DNA of 64,000 nt from Marinithermus hydrothermalis DSM 14884 (GTDB taxonomy: Bacteria > Deinococcota > Deinococci > Deinococcales > Marinithermaceae): positions 1,976,001-2,040,000 of the forward strand of contig NC_015387.1 of assembly GCF_000195335.1 (NCBI RefSeq). The letters are read 5' to 3'. Made by a program: the position numbers and the translations under genes. The notes under the pieces are model-generated. The model did not search any database. It was not told where the DNA came from and saw only the letters and a program-made list of their open reading frames with translations. Positions 26,035 through 34,274 of the stretch are shown in pieces (position 1 is the stretch's first letter; each line of letters opens with the position of its first letter).

Positions 26035-26738
26035 TACACGTTCCGGCGCGCCGCGAGGAGCACTTCGGGATCATCCCCGATCAGGGCGTCCACCCCCCAG
26101 CTCAAAAGCCGCCGGGCCTCCTCGAGGTCGTTGACCGTCCAGACCACCACCGCGAGCCCCTGGGCCTTGAGCGCGGCCACCTGGTCCACGTCCAACAGGT
26201 CCCGCCGGGGGTGCACCGCCTCGGCGTGCACGCAGGAGCGCAAGGCGAGCATCTCCTGCTGCTCGTACAACAGCCCCAGTGGGATCTCCTTCGTCTCCCG
26301 CCAAAGCCGCACCAGAGCGAGCGGGTCAAACGAGGAGACCCAGGCCCGCTCGCGGCCGGGCCAGGCGAGCAACGCGCGCGCCAACAGCGCCTCCCGCCCG
26401 TCCGATCGGGGGGGCTGGCTTTTCAGTTCCACGTTCGCGTACGCCTCGGGGTACGCGTCCAACAGCTCCAGGACCGCCTCGAGGCGCGGGATCCAAGGGG
26501 CGCGTCGGTTGAGGTCCGGCCAGTCCAGCTCCGCGATGGCCGCGCCTTCCACGTGGAAGTCGTGGTGCACCACGAGGATGCCGTCGCGCGTCTTCTGCAC
26601 GTCGAACTCCACGCCGTCCAGGCCGGCCTCGAGCGCGGCTTGGAAGGCCTCGAGGGTGTTCTCCCGCGCGACGCGCGGCGCGCCGCGGTGTCCGAGGAGT
26701 ACGGGGCGGGATGCCGAAGCGAAGGGCAGGGCGGGCAT
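26034..26738 (-). CDS. ugpQ: Glycerophosphodiester phosphodiesterase
   Basis: 234 residues, TIM-barrel GDPD. The family signature LLGHRGAPRVARENTLEAF carries catalytic H17 and the conserved Arg-Gly and Glu; EFDV and VVHHD supply the metal-binding acidic residues and second His. It splits glycerophosphodiesters to glycerol-3-phosphate and an alcohol. It lies directly downstream of a Ugp-type importer. The ATG is six bases after TACCAT with AAGGGT between, so a leaderless transcript of its own is likely. Confidence 0.88.
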   Translation of the reverse strand: MPALPFASASRPVLLGHRGAPRVARENTLEAFQAALEAGLDGVEFDVQKTRDGILVVHHDFHVEGAAIAELDWPDLNRRAPWIPRLEAVLELLDAYPEAYANVELKSQPPRSDGREALLARALLAWPGRERAWVSSFDPLALVRLWRETKEIPLGLLYEQQEMLALRSCVHAEAVHPRRDLLDVDQVAALKAQGLAVVVWTVNDLEEARRLLSWGVDALIGDDPEVLLAARRNV

Positions 26739-26754
26739 ACCCTTATGGTATGCC
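26734..26754 (-). promoter_or_regulatory. Palindrome over the start and -10 box of ugpQ
   Basis: Perfect 8-bp inverted repeat, GGCATACC and GGTATGCC, separated by five bases. On the minus strand it contains the -10 box TACCAT and the ATG. It may be an operator or simply a hairpin at the mRNA 5' end. Confidence 0.45.
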
Positions 26755-26793
26755 GAACGCCCCGGGGGGAAACGGGGGTTACGCACCTCTTCC

Positions 26794-27618
26794 CTACTTC
26801 TCCTGACTGAGCGCGAACCCGCGACTGAACTGCTCCTGCAACAACAGGAAGACGACCAGCGCCGGCAAGAGCGCGAGGATCGCGCCGGCCATGACGATCC
26901 CCCAGTTGGTCGCGTCCTGCCCCACGTTCATCATGAGTCGGAGGCCCACCTGGACCACCTGCCGGTCCCCCTCGCGAATCACGATGAGCGGCCAGAGGTA
27001 CTGGTTCCACATGTACACGAACTCGATCACCGCGAGGGCCGCGATCACGTTCATGGACATGGGGAGCAGGATGCTCCAAGCGAACCGAATCGGCCCCGCG
27101 CCGTCGATCTTGGCGGCGTCCACCAGGGAGAGCGGGATCTGCAAGAACTGCTGGCGGAAGAGGAAGGTGCCCGTGGCGGAAGCCAGAAACGGCACGATCA
27201 AGGCCGCGTAAGTGTTCGACCACCCCAGGTCCGAGACCAGGTCGAACAACGCGATGATCATGATCTCGGTGGGCATCATCAGGGTGAGGAGGATGAAGGT
27301 GAAGACCCAGTTCTTCAAGGGGAAGCGGAAGTACACGAGCGCCAGCGCGGCCATGAAGGAAAGCACGGTCTTCCCTACCGTCACCGCGATCGCGATGTAG
27401 AAGGAGTTCAGCATGTACCGCCCCAGGTTGAACTCGTACCAGGCCGTGCGGTAGTTCTCCAAAAGCGCGGTGCCCAGCGTGAACTTGGGCGGGTAACTAA
27501 AGATCTGCGCCGGGGTCTGGGTGGAGAAGATAAAGGCCAGGATCAGGGGCGCAGCCACCACGGCCACGCTGAGGGACAACGCTAGATGCACCAAGAGGTT
27601 CGCCGTTCGCTTGGACAT
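26794..27618 (-). CDS. ugpE: ABC transporter permease, UgpE/MalG type
   Basis: 274 residues with about six membrane helices. The cytoplasmic EAA loop that docks the ATPase reads DAAKIDGAGPIRFAWSILLP. It belongs to the carbohydrate CUT1 permease family. The downstream glycerophosphodiesterase suggests glycerol-3-phosphate or glycerophosphodiesters as substrate. The start overlaps or abuts the ugpA stop. No ATPase gene is in the cluster, so a shared UgpC/MsmK-type subunit must come from elsewhere. Confidence 0.87.
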   Translation of the reverse strand: MSKRTANLLVHLALSLSVAVVAAPLILAFIFSTQTPAQIFSYPPKFTLGTALLENYRTAWYEFNLGRYMLNSFYIAIAVTVGKTVLSFMAALALVYFRFPLKNWVFTFILLTLMMPTEIMIIALFDLVSDLGWSNTYAALIVPFLASATGTFLFRQQFLQIPLSLVDAAKIDGAGPIRFAWSILLPMSMNVIAALAVIEFVYMWNQYLWPLIVIREGDRQVVQVGLRLMMNVGQDATNWGIVMAGAILALLPALVVFLLLQEQFSRGFALSQEK

Positions 27619-27619
27619 C

Positions 27620-28510
27620 TCACCCTCCGTAATGCACCCGGCGGCCGCCGGTACGGAACTGCAGCACCGTCAAGAACACCACGATCGCGAACAGCACCAC
27701 CGACTGCGCCGCGGCGAACCCGGTCTTGAAGAACTCGAACCCGTCCCGGTAGATGCTGAAGATCAAGACCGTCGTGGCTCCCGCGGGCCCCCCGCGCGTC
27801 AACAGATCCACGAAGGCGAACGCGTCGAAGAAGGCGTAGATCGTGTTGATGATGAGAAGGAAAAACGTCATGGGGGAAAGCAACGGGAAGGTCACGCGCC
27901 AAAACCGCTGCCACGGGGTGGCCCCGTCGATCAAAGCGGCCTCGAGCACGTCCCCCGGCAGGTTCTGCAGGGCGGCCAGGTAGAAGACCACGTTGTACCC
28001 GATGTTCTTCCAAACCGCGGCCAGGATCACCACCACCATGGCGAGCCGCTGGTCGGAAAGCCAGTCCGGTCGCACGCCGAACACCTGCCCGAGGAGGTAG
28101 TTGGCGATGCCCGACTGGGAGTTGAAGAGAAAGAGGAAGATCACCCCAGCCACCGCGGGCGAGAGGGCGTACGGCCAGATCAAGAGCAGCCGGTAGACCC
28201 GCCACCCGGAGACCTTCTGGTTCGCGAGGATCGAAAGGCCAAGCCCGACCGCCATGCTCAGTGCGACCGTGGAGACCGCGAACACCGCGGTGTTCACGAA
28301 CATCCGGCGGTACAGGGGATCGGTGAAGAGGACCTGGTAGTTCTCCAGCCCCACGAACCGCTTGGTGAGCCCCAAAAACCCCACCTGGTACAGGGACAGC
28401 ACGAAGGTCTGGATCGTGGGGTAGTACAAGAACACGGTGAGGATCACCAGACTGGGGAGCAGCAAAAGAAAGGCGAGCCAGGGTTTCTTGAATGCCGCGT
28501 GCGTATCCAT
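27620..28510 (-). CDS. ugpA: ABC transporter permease, UgpA/MalF type
   Basis: 296 residues, six predicted helices. The EAA loop reads EAALIDGATPWQRFWRVTFP. Full length for a CUT1 permease of the UgpA group, and it would form the heterodimeric channel with UgpE. It is separated from the binding-protein gene by 112 bases that hold a large hairpin, so it is probably made at a lower level than the binding protein. An AAAGGAG lies about 13 bases before the ATG. Confidence 0.87.
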   Translation of the reverse strand: MDTHAAFKKPWLAFLLLLPSLVILTVFLYYPTIQTFVLSLYQVGFLGLTKRFVGLENYQVLFTDPLYRRMFVNTAVFAVSTVALSMAVGLGLSILANQKVSGWRVYRLLLIWPYALSPAVAGVIFLFLFNSQSGIANYLLGQVFGVRPDWLSDQRLAMVVVILAAVWKNIGYNVVFYLAALQNLPGDVLEAALIDGATPWQRFWRVTFPLLSPMTFFLLIINTIYAFFDAFAFVDLLTRGGPAGATTVLIFSIYRDGFEFFKTGFAAAQSVVLFAIVVFLTVLQFRTGGRRVHYGG

Positions 28511-28574
28511 GATGGGTGTTCCGCTCCTTTGGGGTGTTCCGCCCTTATGTTAGCGCGAATCGCGGTGCATCGCG

Positions 28575-28602
28575 GGACCCCACCCGCGCGCGGGTGGGGT
28601 CC
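28575..28602 (-). terminator. Intercistronic hairpin between ugpB and ugpA
   Basis: A 28-base perfect palindrome with 14-base arms (GGACCCCACCCGCG and CGCGGGTGGGGTCC). No T-run follows on the minus strand. Such hairpins after binding-protein genes stabilise the upstream message or partly stop transcription. Just downstream an 11-base direct repeat, GGGTGTTCCGC, occurs at 28514-28524 and 28532-28542. Confidence 0.6.
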
Positions 28603-28622
28603 ACGCTCCGCCGCCCGATCGC

Positions 28623-29924
28623 CTACTCGACCGAACGGTTGTACTGCTCCAACGCGCGGTCCGCGCGCGCGTCCGCCTCGTTCAACGCCTGATCCACCGG
28701 CACGCCGTCGAAGATCCGCTGCACCGCCTCCTCGATGATCGTGCGGATCTCGGGGAACGGCCCGATCAACGCCCCTTGGGTCGCGCGGTTCACCTTGGTC
28801 TGCAGCAACTGGTCAAACGCCGCGCGGTACGCGGGGTTGCGCTCGAACCACTGCTGGAACTCGAGCACGTCCACCGCGCTCTTCCGCACGGGGAAGTACC
28901 CGGTGCCCTTGTGCCAACGCACCATGTTCTCGGTGTTGGTGAACCACAGGAGGAAGGTCTTCGCGGCCTCCATCTCCTCCTCGGGGTGGCCCCGGGTCAT
29001 CCAGAGGGAGGCCCCGCCGACCACCACGCCGTTCCGCTCGATCCCGTCCGGCGCGGGCAGGAACCCGGTCCCGAGCTCGTACCCGTTCTCGAAGGCCGCC
29101 GTCTGGTGGAAGGTCACGTCCGAGGTGGAGGTGATCAGCATGGGGGCCTGCTGCGAGATGAAGATCTGGTTGCTGCCGTCCCAGTCCTCGGGCTTCCCGG
29201 TGTAGGCGTAGTACCCCTTGTCCCAAAGCTCCTTCCACCAGTTCATGATGCGCTGCATGGCCTCGCTGTTCACGAACACGTCCGTCGCGCGGTCCGCGCG
29301 GCCGTTCTCGTTGTTCGCGAGCAGCGCGCCCTGCATCGCCACCCACTGCTCCACGAACCAGGAGTGCAGCGGCCAGGTGATGCACTTGGGCGCGACGCCG
29401 GAGGAAATGATGCGCTCGCAGGCCGCGAGGACCTCGCCGTACGTCTTGGGCGGGTTCTCCGGGTCGAGTCCGGCCTTACGGAAGAGGTCCTTGTTGTAGT
29501 AGAGGATGGGGTTCGAGGAGTTCCAGGGCAGCGAGTTGAACTTCCCGCCGATCCGGTAGTAGTTGGCCACGGGCTCGATGAAGTCATCCAGCCGCGCGAA
29601 GTCCTCGTCTCGCACGAAGTCCTCGAAGGGCACGAAGATCCCCGAGTCCAGCGCGAGCTGGCTGCCGATCTCGAAGATCTGGATGATGTGCGGCGGGTTC
29701 CCCTGCCGCGCCGCGAGGATCGCCGCGTTCAGGGTGTCGCGGTACGAGCCTTTAAACTCTACCTTCACCTCGATGTTCGGGTGGGTGAAGTTGAAGTCCT
29801 CCACCATACGGTCGATAAACGCCTTCCGCCCACCCCCGAACGCGTGCCAGAAGGTGATCTGCACCTTCTCCTGGGCGAACGCCAAGCCGAGGAGCGCCAC
29901 GAGCAACCAGACCAAGCCTCGCAT
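28623..29924 (-). CDS. ugpB: ABC transporter substrate-binding protein, UgpB type
   Basis: 433 residues from ATG 29922-29924 with GGAGGG upstream. A Sec signal peptide ends near LLGLAFA, and the mature protein begins EKVQITFWHAFGG, which matches glycerol-3-phosphate binding proteins. There is no lipobox Cys, unusual only in that it would be a free or differently anchored protein. It delivers substrate to UgpAE. A longer upstream frame is non-coding leader. Confidence 0.85.
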   Translation of the reverse strand: MRGLVWLLVALLGLAFAQEKVQITFWHAFGGGRKAFIDRMVEDFNFTHPNIEVKVEFKGSYRDTLNAAILAARQGNPPHIIQIFEIGSQLALDSGIFVPFEDFVRDEDFARLDDFIEPVANYYRIGGKFNSLPWNSSNPILYYNKDLFRKAGLDPENPPKTYGEVLAACERIISSGVAPKCITWPLHSWFVEQWVAMQGALLANNENGRADRATDVFVNSEAMQRIMNWWKELWDKGYYAYTGKPEDWDGSNQIFISQQAPMLITSTSDVTFHQTAAFENGYELGTGFLPAPDGIERNGVVVGGASLWMTRGHPEEEMEAAKTFLLWFTNTENMVRWHKGTGYFPVRKSAVDVLEFQQWFERNPAYRAAFDQLLQTKVNRATQGALIGPFPEIRTIIEEAVQRIFDGVPVDQALNEADARADRALEQYNRSVE

Positions 29925-29945
29925 ACACAACCCTCCTTTGCTGTC

Positions 29946-29985
29946 CCTGATGGGATCGGCCCATACAGTATACCATCCCGTCAGG
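29946..29985 (-). promoter_or_regulatory. ugpB promoter with a flanking inverted repeat
   Basis: On the minus strand an extended -10 box TGGTATACT lies at 29967-29975. It is bracketed by an inverted repeat, CCTGATGGGAT (29946-29956) and ATCCCGTCAGG (29975-29985), matching at 10 of 11 positions. This looks like a repressor site. No matching -35 box is seen. Confidence 0.5.
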
Positions 29986-30011
29986 CTCGCGCCCAGGCTA
30001 TCCACCGCGCG

Positions 30012-30719
30012 TCAAGCGCGCGTCAACCCCACCCACGCGAGCAGGCCCGCCACCTCCCCAAGCTCGATGAGCGCCCCGTACACGTCCCCGGAAAGCCCGC
30101 CCCCCAACCGCCGCGCCGCCCAGGCCGCCCCGAGCAGGACCACGCCCCCCACGACCAGCGCCAGCCCCGGAGCCCAAACGAAGGCCGGCAGCGTGAAAAG
30201 CGCCCCCACCCTCCATCCCGCCCCGCCCCGCGCTCGAGCCCCTAGCCCCTCCCCGCGCGCCGCGGGGTAGCGGTGCATGGGGAGCAGCACCCAGAACCGC
30301 GCGAGGGCCGGCAGCGCCACGAGCGCCGCGGAGGCCTCGAGGGCCGCAAGGGCCTGCCACTTGAGGAGGAGGTGCACGCTGCCCACCCCGAACGCGAAGC
30401 TGCCCAGGTGCACGTCGCGCAACACCCAAAGCCGCGCCTCCGGAGGACGAGGGGCGAGAAGCGCGTCCGCGCTGTCGAGGAGGCCGTCCAGGTGCAGCAT
30501 GCCCGTCAGGGCCAGCCACGCCGCGAGCACGAGCGCCCCCCGCAGGCCCTCCACAAACCCTGAGGCCAGCTCAAACACCCCCACCAGGCCCGCGCCCACC
30601 ACGTACCCCACGAGGGGATAGCAAGCCACGGCCCGGCGGAACTCCTCCGCCTCCACCCGCCCCAAGGGCGGCGTGGGCAGAATGGTGAGGAATCCCAGCG
30701 CGATCCAGAAGCCGCGCAC
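30012..30719 (-). CDS. cobS: Cobalamin synthase (adenosylcobinamide-GDP ribazoletransferase)
   Basis: 235 residues, hydrophobic. The family motif LHLDGLLDSADALL (about 73-88) is visible, as is FWVLLPMHRYPAARGEGLG. The enzyme joins AdoCbi-GDP with alpha-ribazole (or its phosphate) at the membrane to give adenosylcobalamin (phosphate). It is the last gene of the cobalamin operon, two bases after cobT. Confidence 0.93.
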   Translation of the reverse strand: MRGFWIALGFLTILPTPPLGRVEAEEFRRAVACYPLVGYVVGAGLVGVFELASGFVEGLRGALVLAAWLALTGMLHLDGLLDSADALLAPRPPEARLWVLRDVHLGSFAFGVGSVHLLLKWQALAALEASAALVALPALARFWVLLPMHRYPAARGEGLGARARGGAGWRVGALFTLPAFVWAPGLALVVGGVVLLGAAWAARRLGGGLSGDVYGALIELGEVAGLLAWVGLTRA

Positions 30720-30721
30720 CC

Positions 30722-31777
30722 CTACCCCCGGTCGCGCACCCCCGCCTCCTCAAAGGTCGCCATGCCCGCGAGCACCTCGGCCGCAGCGCGCAAAAGGGGG
30801 AACGCGAGGACCGCCCCGGTCCCCTCGCCCAGCCGGAGGTCCAGCTCCAGTAAGGGGCGGAGGCCCAAAGCCCGAAGCAGGTGCGCGTGCCCCGGCTCGA
30901 GGGACCGGTGCCCGGCGAACAGGTAGTCCCGCACCGCCGGCGCGAGCCGCACCGCGACGAGCGCTCCCGCGGTAGCGGGGAACCCGTCCACCACCAGGGG
31001 CCGCCCGGCCTCCGCCCCCGCCAGGAACACCCCCGCGATGGCCGCGATCTCGAGGCCGCCGAGGCCGGCGAGCACCTCGAGGGGATCGGCCCGCTCGAGG
31101 TCCCCAAGCCGGGCCTCGGCCCGCGCCACGGCCCGGCGCACCGCCAGGACCTTCCGGCGATAAGTCGCCGCGTCCACGCCGGTCCCCCGCCCGGTCACGG
31201 CCTCGGGAGGCAGGCCGAGCAGCCCCGCCGTGAGGGCGCTCGCGGCGGTGGTGTTCCCGATCCCCATCTCCCCCGCGGCGAGGAGCGCCGCCCCCTCGCG
31301 GATCGCGCGGCGGGCCGCGTGCATCCCGGCCTCGATCGCGGCCTCGGCCTCCCCGAGGCGCATGGCCGGTTCGTGCACGATGTTCCCGGTCCCTTCACGG
31401 ACCTTAGCGCGGATGAGCCGCGGGTGCTCCGGCAACTCCCCCCGCACTCCCACGTCCAGCACGTACACCTCCGCCCCAGCCGCGCGGGCGATCTGGTTGA
31501 TCGCCGCGCCGCCCGCCAGGAAGTTCCGCACCATCTGCCGCGTGACCTCCGGAGGGTAGGCCGAGACCCCCTCGGCGCTCACGCCGTGATCCGCGGCGCA
31601 CACCACCACCGCGCCCTTTCCCAGCGCGGGGTAGAGCGTCTCCTGGATCGCCGCGAGGCGCACCCCCACCGCCTCCAGGTACCCGAGCGCTCCCGGCGGC
31701 TTGGTCAACCGGTTTTGACGCGCTTGTGCCCGCTCCACCCAAGCGGCCTCGATCGGAACGACCCGCACCCGCTCCAT
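30722..31777 (-). CDS. cobT: Nicotinate-nucleotide--dimethylbenzimidazole phosphoribosyltransferase
   Basis: 351 residues. Signature segments of CobT are present: RLTKPPGALGYLE near the N-terminus, VVCAADHGVSAEGVSAYP, and GEMGIGNTTAASALTA around the catalytic region, with the conserved Glu expected near the C-terminus (LRLGEGTGAVLA). It makes alpha-ribazole-5'-phosphate for the lower ligand. Start 31777 has GGAGG eight bases upstream; ATG 31783, which overlaps the previous stop as TGATG, is an alternative adding two residues. Confidence 0.95.
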   Translation of the reverse strand: MERVRVVPIEAAWVERAQARQNRLTKPPGALGYLEAVGVRLAAIQETLYPALGKGAVVVCAADHGVSAEGVSAYPPEVTRQMVRNFLAGGAAINQIARAAGAEVYVLDVGVRGELPEHPRLIRAKVREGTGNIVHEPAMRLGEAEAAIEAGMHAARRAIREGAALLAAGEMGIGNTTAASALTAGLLGLPPEAVTGRGTGVDAATYRRKVLAVRRAVARAEARLGDLERADPLEVLAGLGGLEIAAIAGVFLAGAEAGRPLVVDGFPATAGALVAVRLAPAVRDYLFAGHRSLEPGHAHLLRALGLRPLLELDLRLGEGTGAVLAFPLLRAAAEVLAGMATFEEAGVRDRG

Positions 31778-31782
31778 TCCCA

Positions 31783-33732
31783 TCACCTCCACGTCCGGTT
31801 CTTGAGGGGCACCACGGCCCCAGCGACCATCAGGTACGCCTCGTCCGCGGCGGCCACGAGTTGCTGATTGACCCAACCCAGTAGGTCGCGGTAGCGCCGC
31901 GCGAGGGCGTTCGCCGGCACGACGCCCATCCCCACCTCGTTCGTCACCACGATCAAGGCCTTCTGGCCCCGCCGCCACGCCGCGAGCAAGGACGCCACCT
32001 CCCGCCGCACCGTAGCCTCCCCCGCCTCGAGGAGGTTCGCAACCCAAAGCGTCGCGCAGTCCAGCACCACCACCCCGTGCCGCGCGCGCTCCAAGGCCCC
32101 GGCCACGTCGCGCACCGCCTCGAGCACCTCCCAGTTCGGGTTGCGCTGGGCGCGGTGGCGCGCGATCCGCGCCTGCATCTCCGCGTCCCCCGCCTCGGCG
32201 GTCACGATCACGCTCACCGCGTCCCCTCCCAGCGCCCGCGCAATCTCCTCGGCCTTGCGGCTTTTCCCGCTCCGCGCGCCGCCCAGCAGCACGATCAAGC
32301 GCCGCCTTATCCTCACCCCTCTCGTCACGAGCTCCTCCAGAAAACGGGTGTCCAGATGCGCCGCCACCCAACGCGCGAGGGCGGCGAAGGTGGCCTCGAG
32401 GTCCGGCGCTACCCCCCCGAAAAGCGCTTGCGTCGCGCTGGGATTCTCGAACAGGCCGTGCAGGTACACCCCGAGCACGTTCCCCCGCGCGAACCCCCGC
32501 CCGCCTGGCAGGACCTCCGCGACCGGCCCGACGGAGCGGGTGCGCCCGTGGTGGATCTCGTACCCCACGACCTCCACCCCCTCCCACGCGGCCCAGGGGG
32601 CCTCGAGGCCCTCGAACCGCGCTTGGGTCCTCGCCAGGGTCTTCTCGGGATGCATCTCGGTCACGAGGGGCAGGAGGCCCAGGCCTTCTGCTGCCCCCTC
32701 CACGCCCCAGGGGTCCTGCACGCGCTCGCCCAGCATCTGCAACCCCCCGCACACTCCCAGGACGCGCACCCCCGCCCGGGCCTTGGCCCGCACCGCCGCA
32801 TCAAGCCCGGTTTGGCGCAGCCACGCGAGGTCCTGAGCCACGTGTTTCGAGCCGGGCAGGATCACGAGCTCGGCCCCCTCGAGGTCCTCCGGCCGCCGCG
32901 CGAGCCTCAGGTCCGCCAGAGCCTCCAAGGGCTTGAACTCATCCACGTTCGAGACCCGCGGGTACACCACGAGCGCGACGCGCTGCCGTTCCGCCCGCCC
33001 CAGGCGCGCTGCGGCCTCGAACCGCACCGCGTCCTCGTCCGGCAGGGCGTGCTCGAGCCACGGCAACACCCCCACCACCGGCACCCCGGTGTGCGCCTCG
33101 AGGATCGCCGGGCCCGGCTCGAGCAAGGCAGGGTCGCCGCGGAACTTGTTCAGCACGAACCCCTTTAGCCGCGCGCGGTCCTCCGGGGGCAGGAGGGCCC
33201 AGGTGCCGTAGAGGTGCGCGAACGCCCCGCCCCGGTCGATGTCCGCGACGAGGAGGACCGGAGCTTGGGCCTCGTGCGCGACGCGCATGTTCACGATATC
33301 CGCGTCCTGGAGGTTGATCTCCGCGGGGCTGCCCGCTCCCTCGATCAGGACCAGGTCGTACGCGTCGAGGAGTTCGCGCAGCGCCCGGCGCACCACGGGC
33401 CAAAGCCGCGCCGCGCGCGCCCGCCAGGGGAGCCGGGAGAGCTCGAGGTCCGCCCGCCCGAGGACCACCACCTGGCTTCGGGTGTCGGCCTCGGGCTTGA
33501 GGAGGACGGGGTTCATCCGCACCTCGGGCACCGCGCGGGCCGCGAGGGCTTGGAGGTACTGCGCGCTGCCGATCTCCCCGCCTCGCACCACGCGCGCGTT
33601 GTTGGACATGTTCTGCGCTTTAAACGGCGCGACCCGCACCCCCCGGTCCGCGAAGTACCGGCACAGGGCGGTCACGAGGAGGCTTTTGCCCGCTGAGCTC
33701 GTGGTGCCCTGGATCATGAGGGCCCGGCTCAT
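31783..33732 (-). CDS. cobQ-cobU: Cobyric acid synthase fused to cobinamide kinase/guanylyltransferase (CobQ-CobU)
   Basis: 649 residues. Residues 1 to about 470 are CobQ: a P-loop-like dethiobiotin-synthase domain (IQGTTSSAGKS) and a class I glutaminase domain with catalytic Cys in LGVCGGLQMLG and His in LGVYLHGLFE. It amidates four side chains. Residues about 478-649 are a complete CobU: P-loop GGARSGKS at 484-491, the ARHRAQR His region, and LDCATLWVANLL. CobU phosphorylates and guanylylates cobinamide. The frame is uninterrupted, so this is a true fusion in the sequence. Confidence 0.92.
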   Translation of the reverse strand: MSRALMIQGTTSSAGKSLLVTALCRYFADRGVRVAPFKAQNMSNNARVVRGGEIGSAQYLQALAARAVPEVRMNPVLLKPEADTRSQVVVLGRADLELSRLPWRARAARLWPVVRRALRELLDAYDLVLIEGAGSPAEINLQDADIVNMRVAHEAQAPVLLVADIDRGGAFAHLYGTWALLPPEDRARLKGFVLNKFRGDPALLEPGPAILEAHTGVPVVGVLPWLEHALPDEDAVRFEAAARLGRAERQRVALVVYPRVSNVDEFKPLEALADLRLARRPEDLEGAELVILPGSKHVAQDLAWLRQTGLDAAVRAKARAGVRVLGVCGGLQMLGERVQDPWGVEGAAEGLGLLPLVTEMHPEKTLARTQARFEGLEAPWAAWEGVEVVGYEIHHGRTRSVGPVAEVLPGGRGFARGNVLGVYLHGLFENPSATQALFGGVAPDLEATFAALARWVAAHLDTRFLEELVTRGVRIRRRLIVLLGGARSGKSRKAEEIARALGGDAVSVIVTAEAGDAEMQARIARHRAQRNPNWEVLEAVRDVAGALERARHGVVVLDCATLWVANLLEAGEATVRREVASLLAAWRRGQKALIVVTNEVGMGVVPANALARRYRDLLGWVNQQLVAAADEAYLMVAGAVVPLKNRTWR

Positions 33733-34274
33733 TCCGCCCCCTCCTCGCGCACGAAGCGCAGCGCGCGCCGCGTCCAGTCCACCCCCACGACCGCCGCGTT
33801 CGGCACGAAGCGGTCCGCGCCCACCGCGCGCAACAACCCGCGCACCACCCCCCCGTGCGTGAACACCAGGTGCCGGCCCGGCTCGAGCTCCGCCACGAAC
33901 CCCCGCACCCGCCGCTCGAGGTCCTGCACGGACTCCCCGCCCGGCGCTTGGAAACCCTCAAAGGCTAAAAGGGCCGCCTTGTACCGCGGCTCGAGCGTCT
34001 CCCAAAAGGCGCCTTCGAGCTGCCCGAAGTGGATTTCCCTAAGCCGCGCGTCCCGGCGCGGCCGCCCGTAGGCGAGTTCCGCCGTGCGCACCGCGCGCTC
34101 GAGGTCCGAGGCCCACACCCCGGCGAAGGCCTGGCCCTCGAGGAAGGGCCTTAAGGCCCGGGCTTGCGCCTCGCCTCGGGGTGTGAGGGGCAGGTCGGTC
34201 CACCCGGTCAGGCGGCCCTCGCGGTTCCAGGGGGTCTCGCCGTGCCGCACGAGCCAGAGTTCAAGGGTTTGCAT
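33729..34274 (-). CDS. cobC: Histidine phosphatase, probable alpha-ribazole phosphatase
   Basis: 181 residues with the phosphoglycerate-mutase-like catalytic motif VRHGETPWN (phospho-His), a following WASDLERAVRTAEL and a second catalytic His in VFTHGGVVRG. Within the cobalamin operon this fits CobC, which removes the phosphate from alpha-ribazole-phosphate or cobalamin-phosphate. It overlaps cobB and cobQ-cobU at its two ends. Function relies on context, because the family is broad. Confidence 0.82.
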   Translation of the reverse strand: MQTLELWLVRHGETPWNREGRLTGWTDLPLTPRGEAQARALRPFLEGQAFAGVWASDLERAVRTAELAYGRPRRDARLREIHFGQLEGAFWETLEPRYKAALLAFEGFQAPGGESVQDLERRVRGFVAELEPGRHLVFTHGGVVRGLLRAVGADRFVPNAAVVGVDWTRRALRFVREEGAE

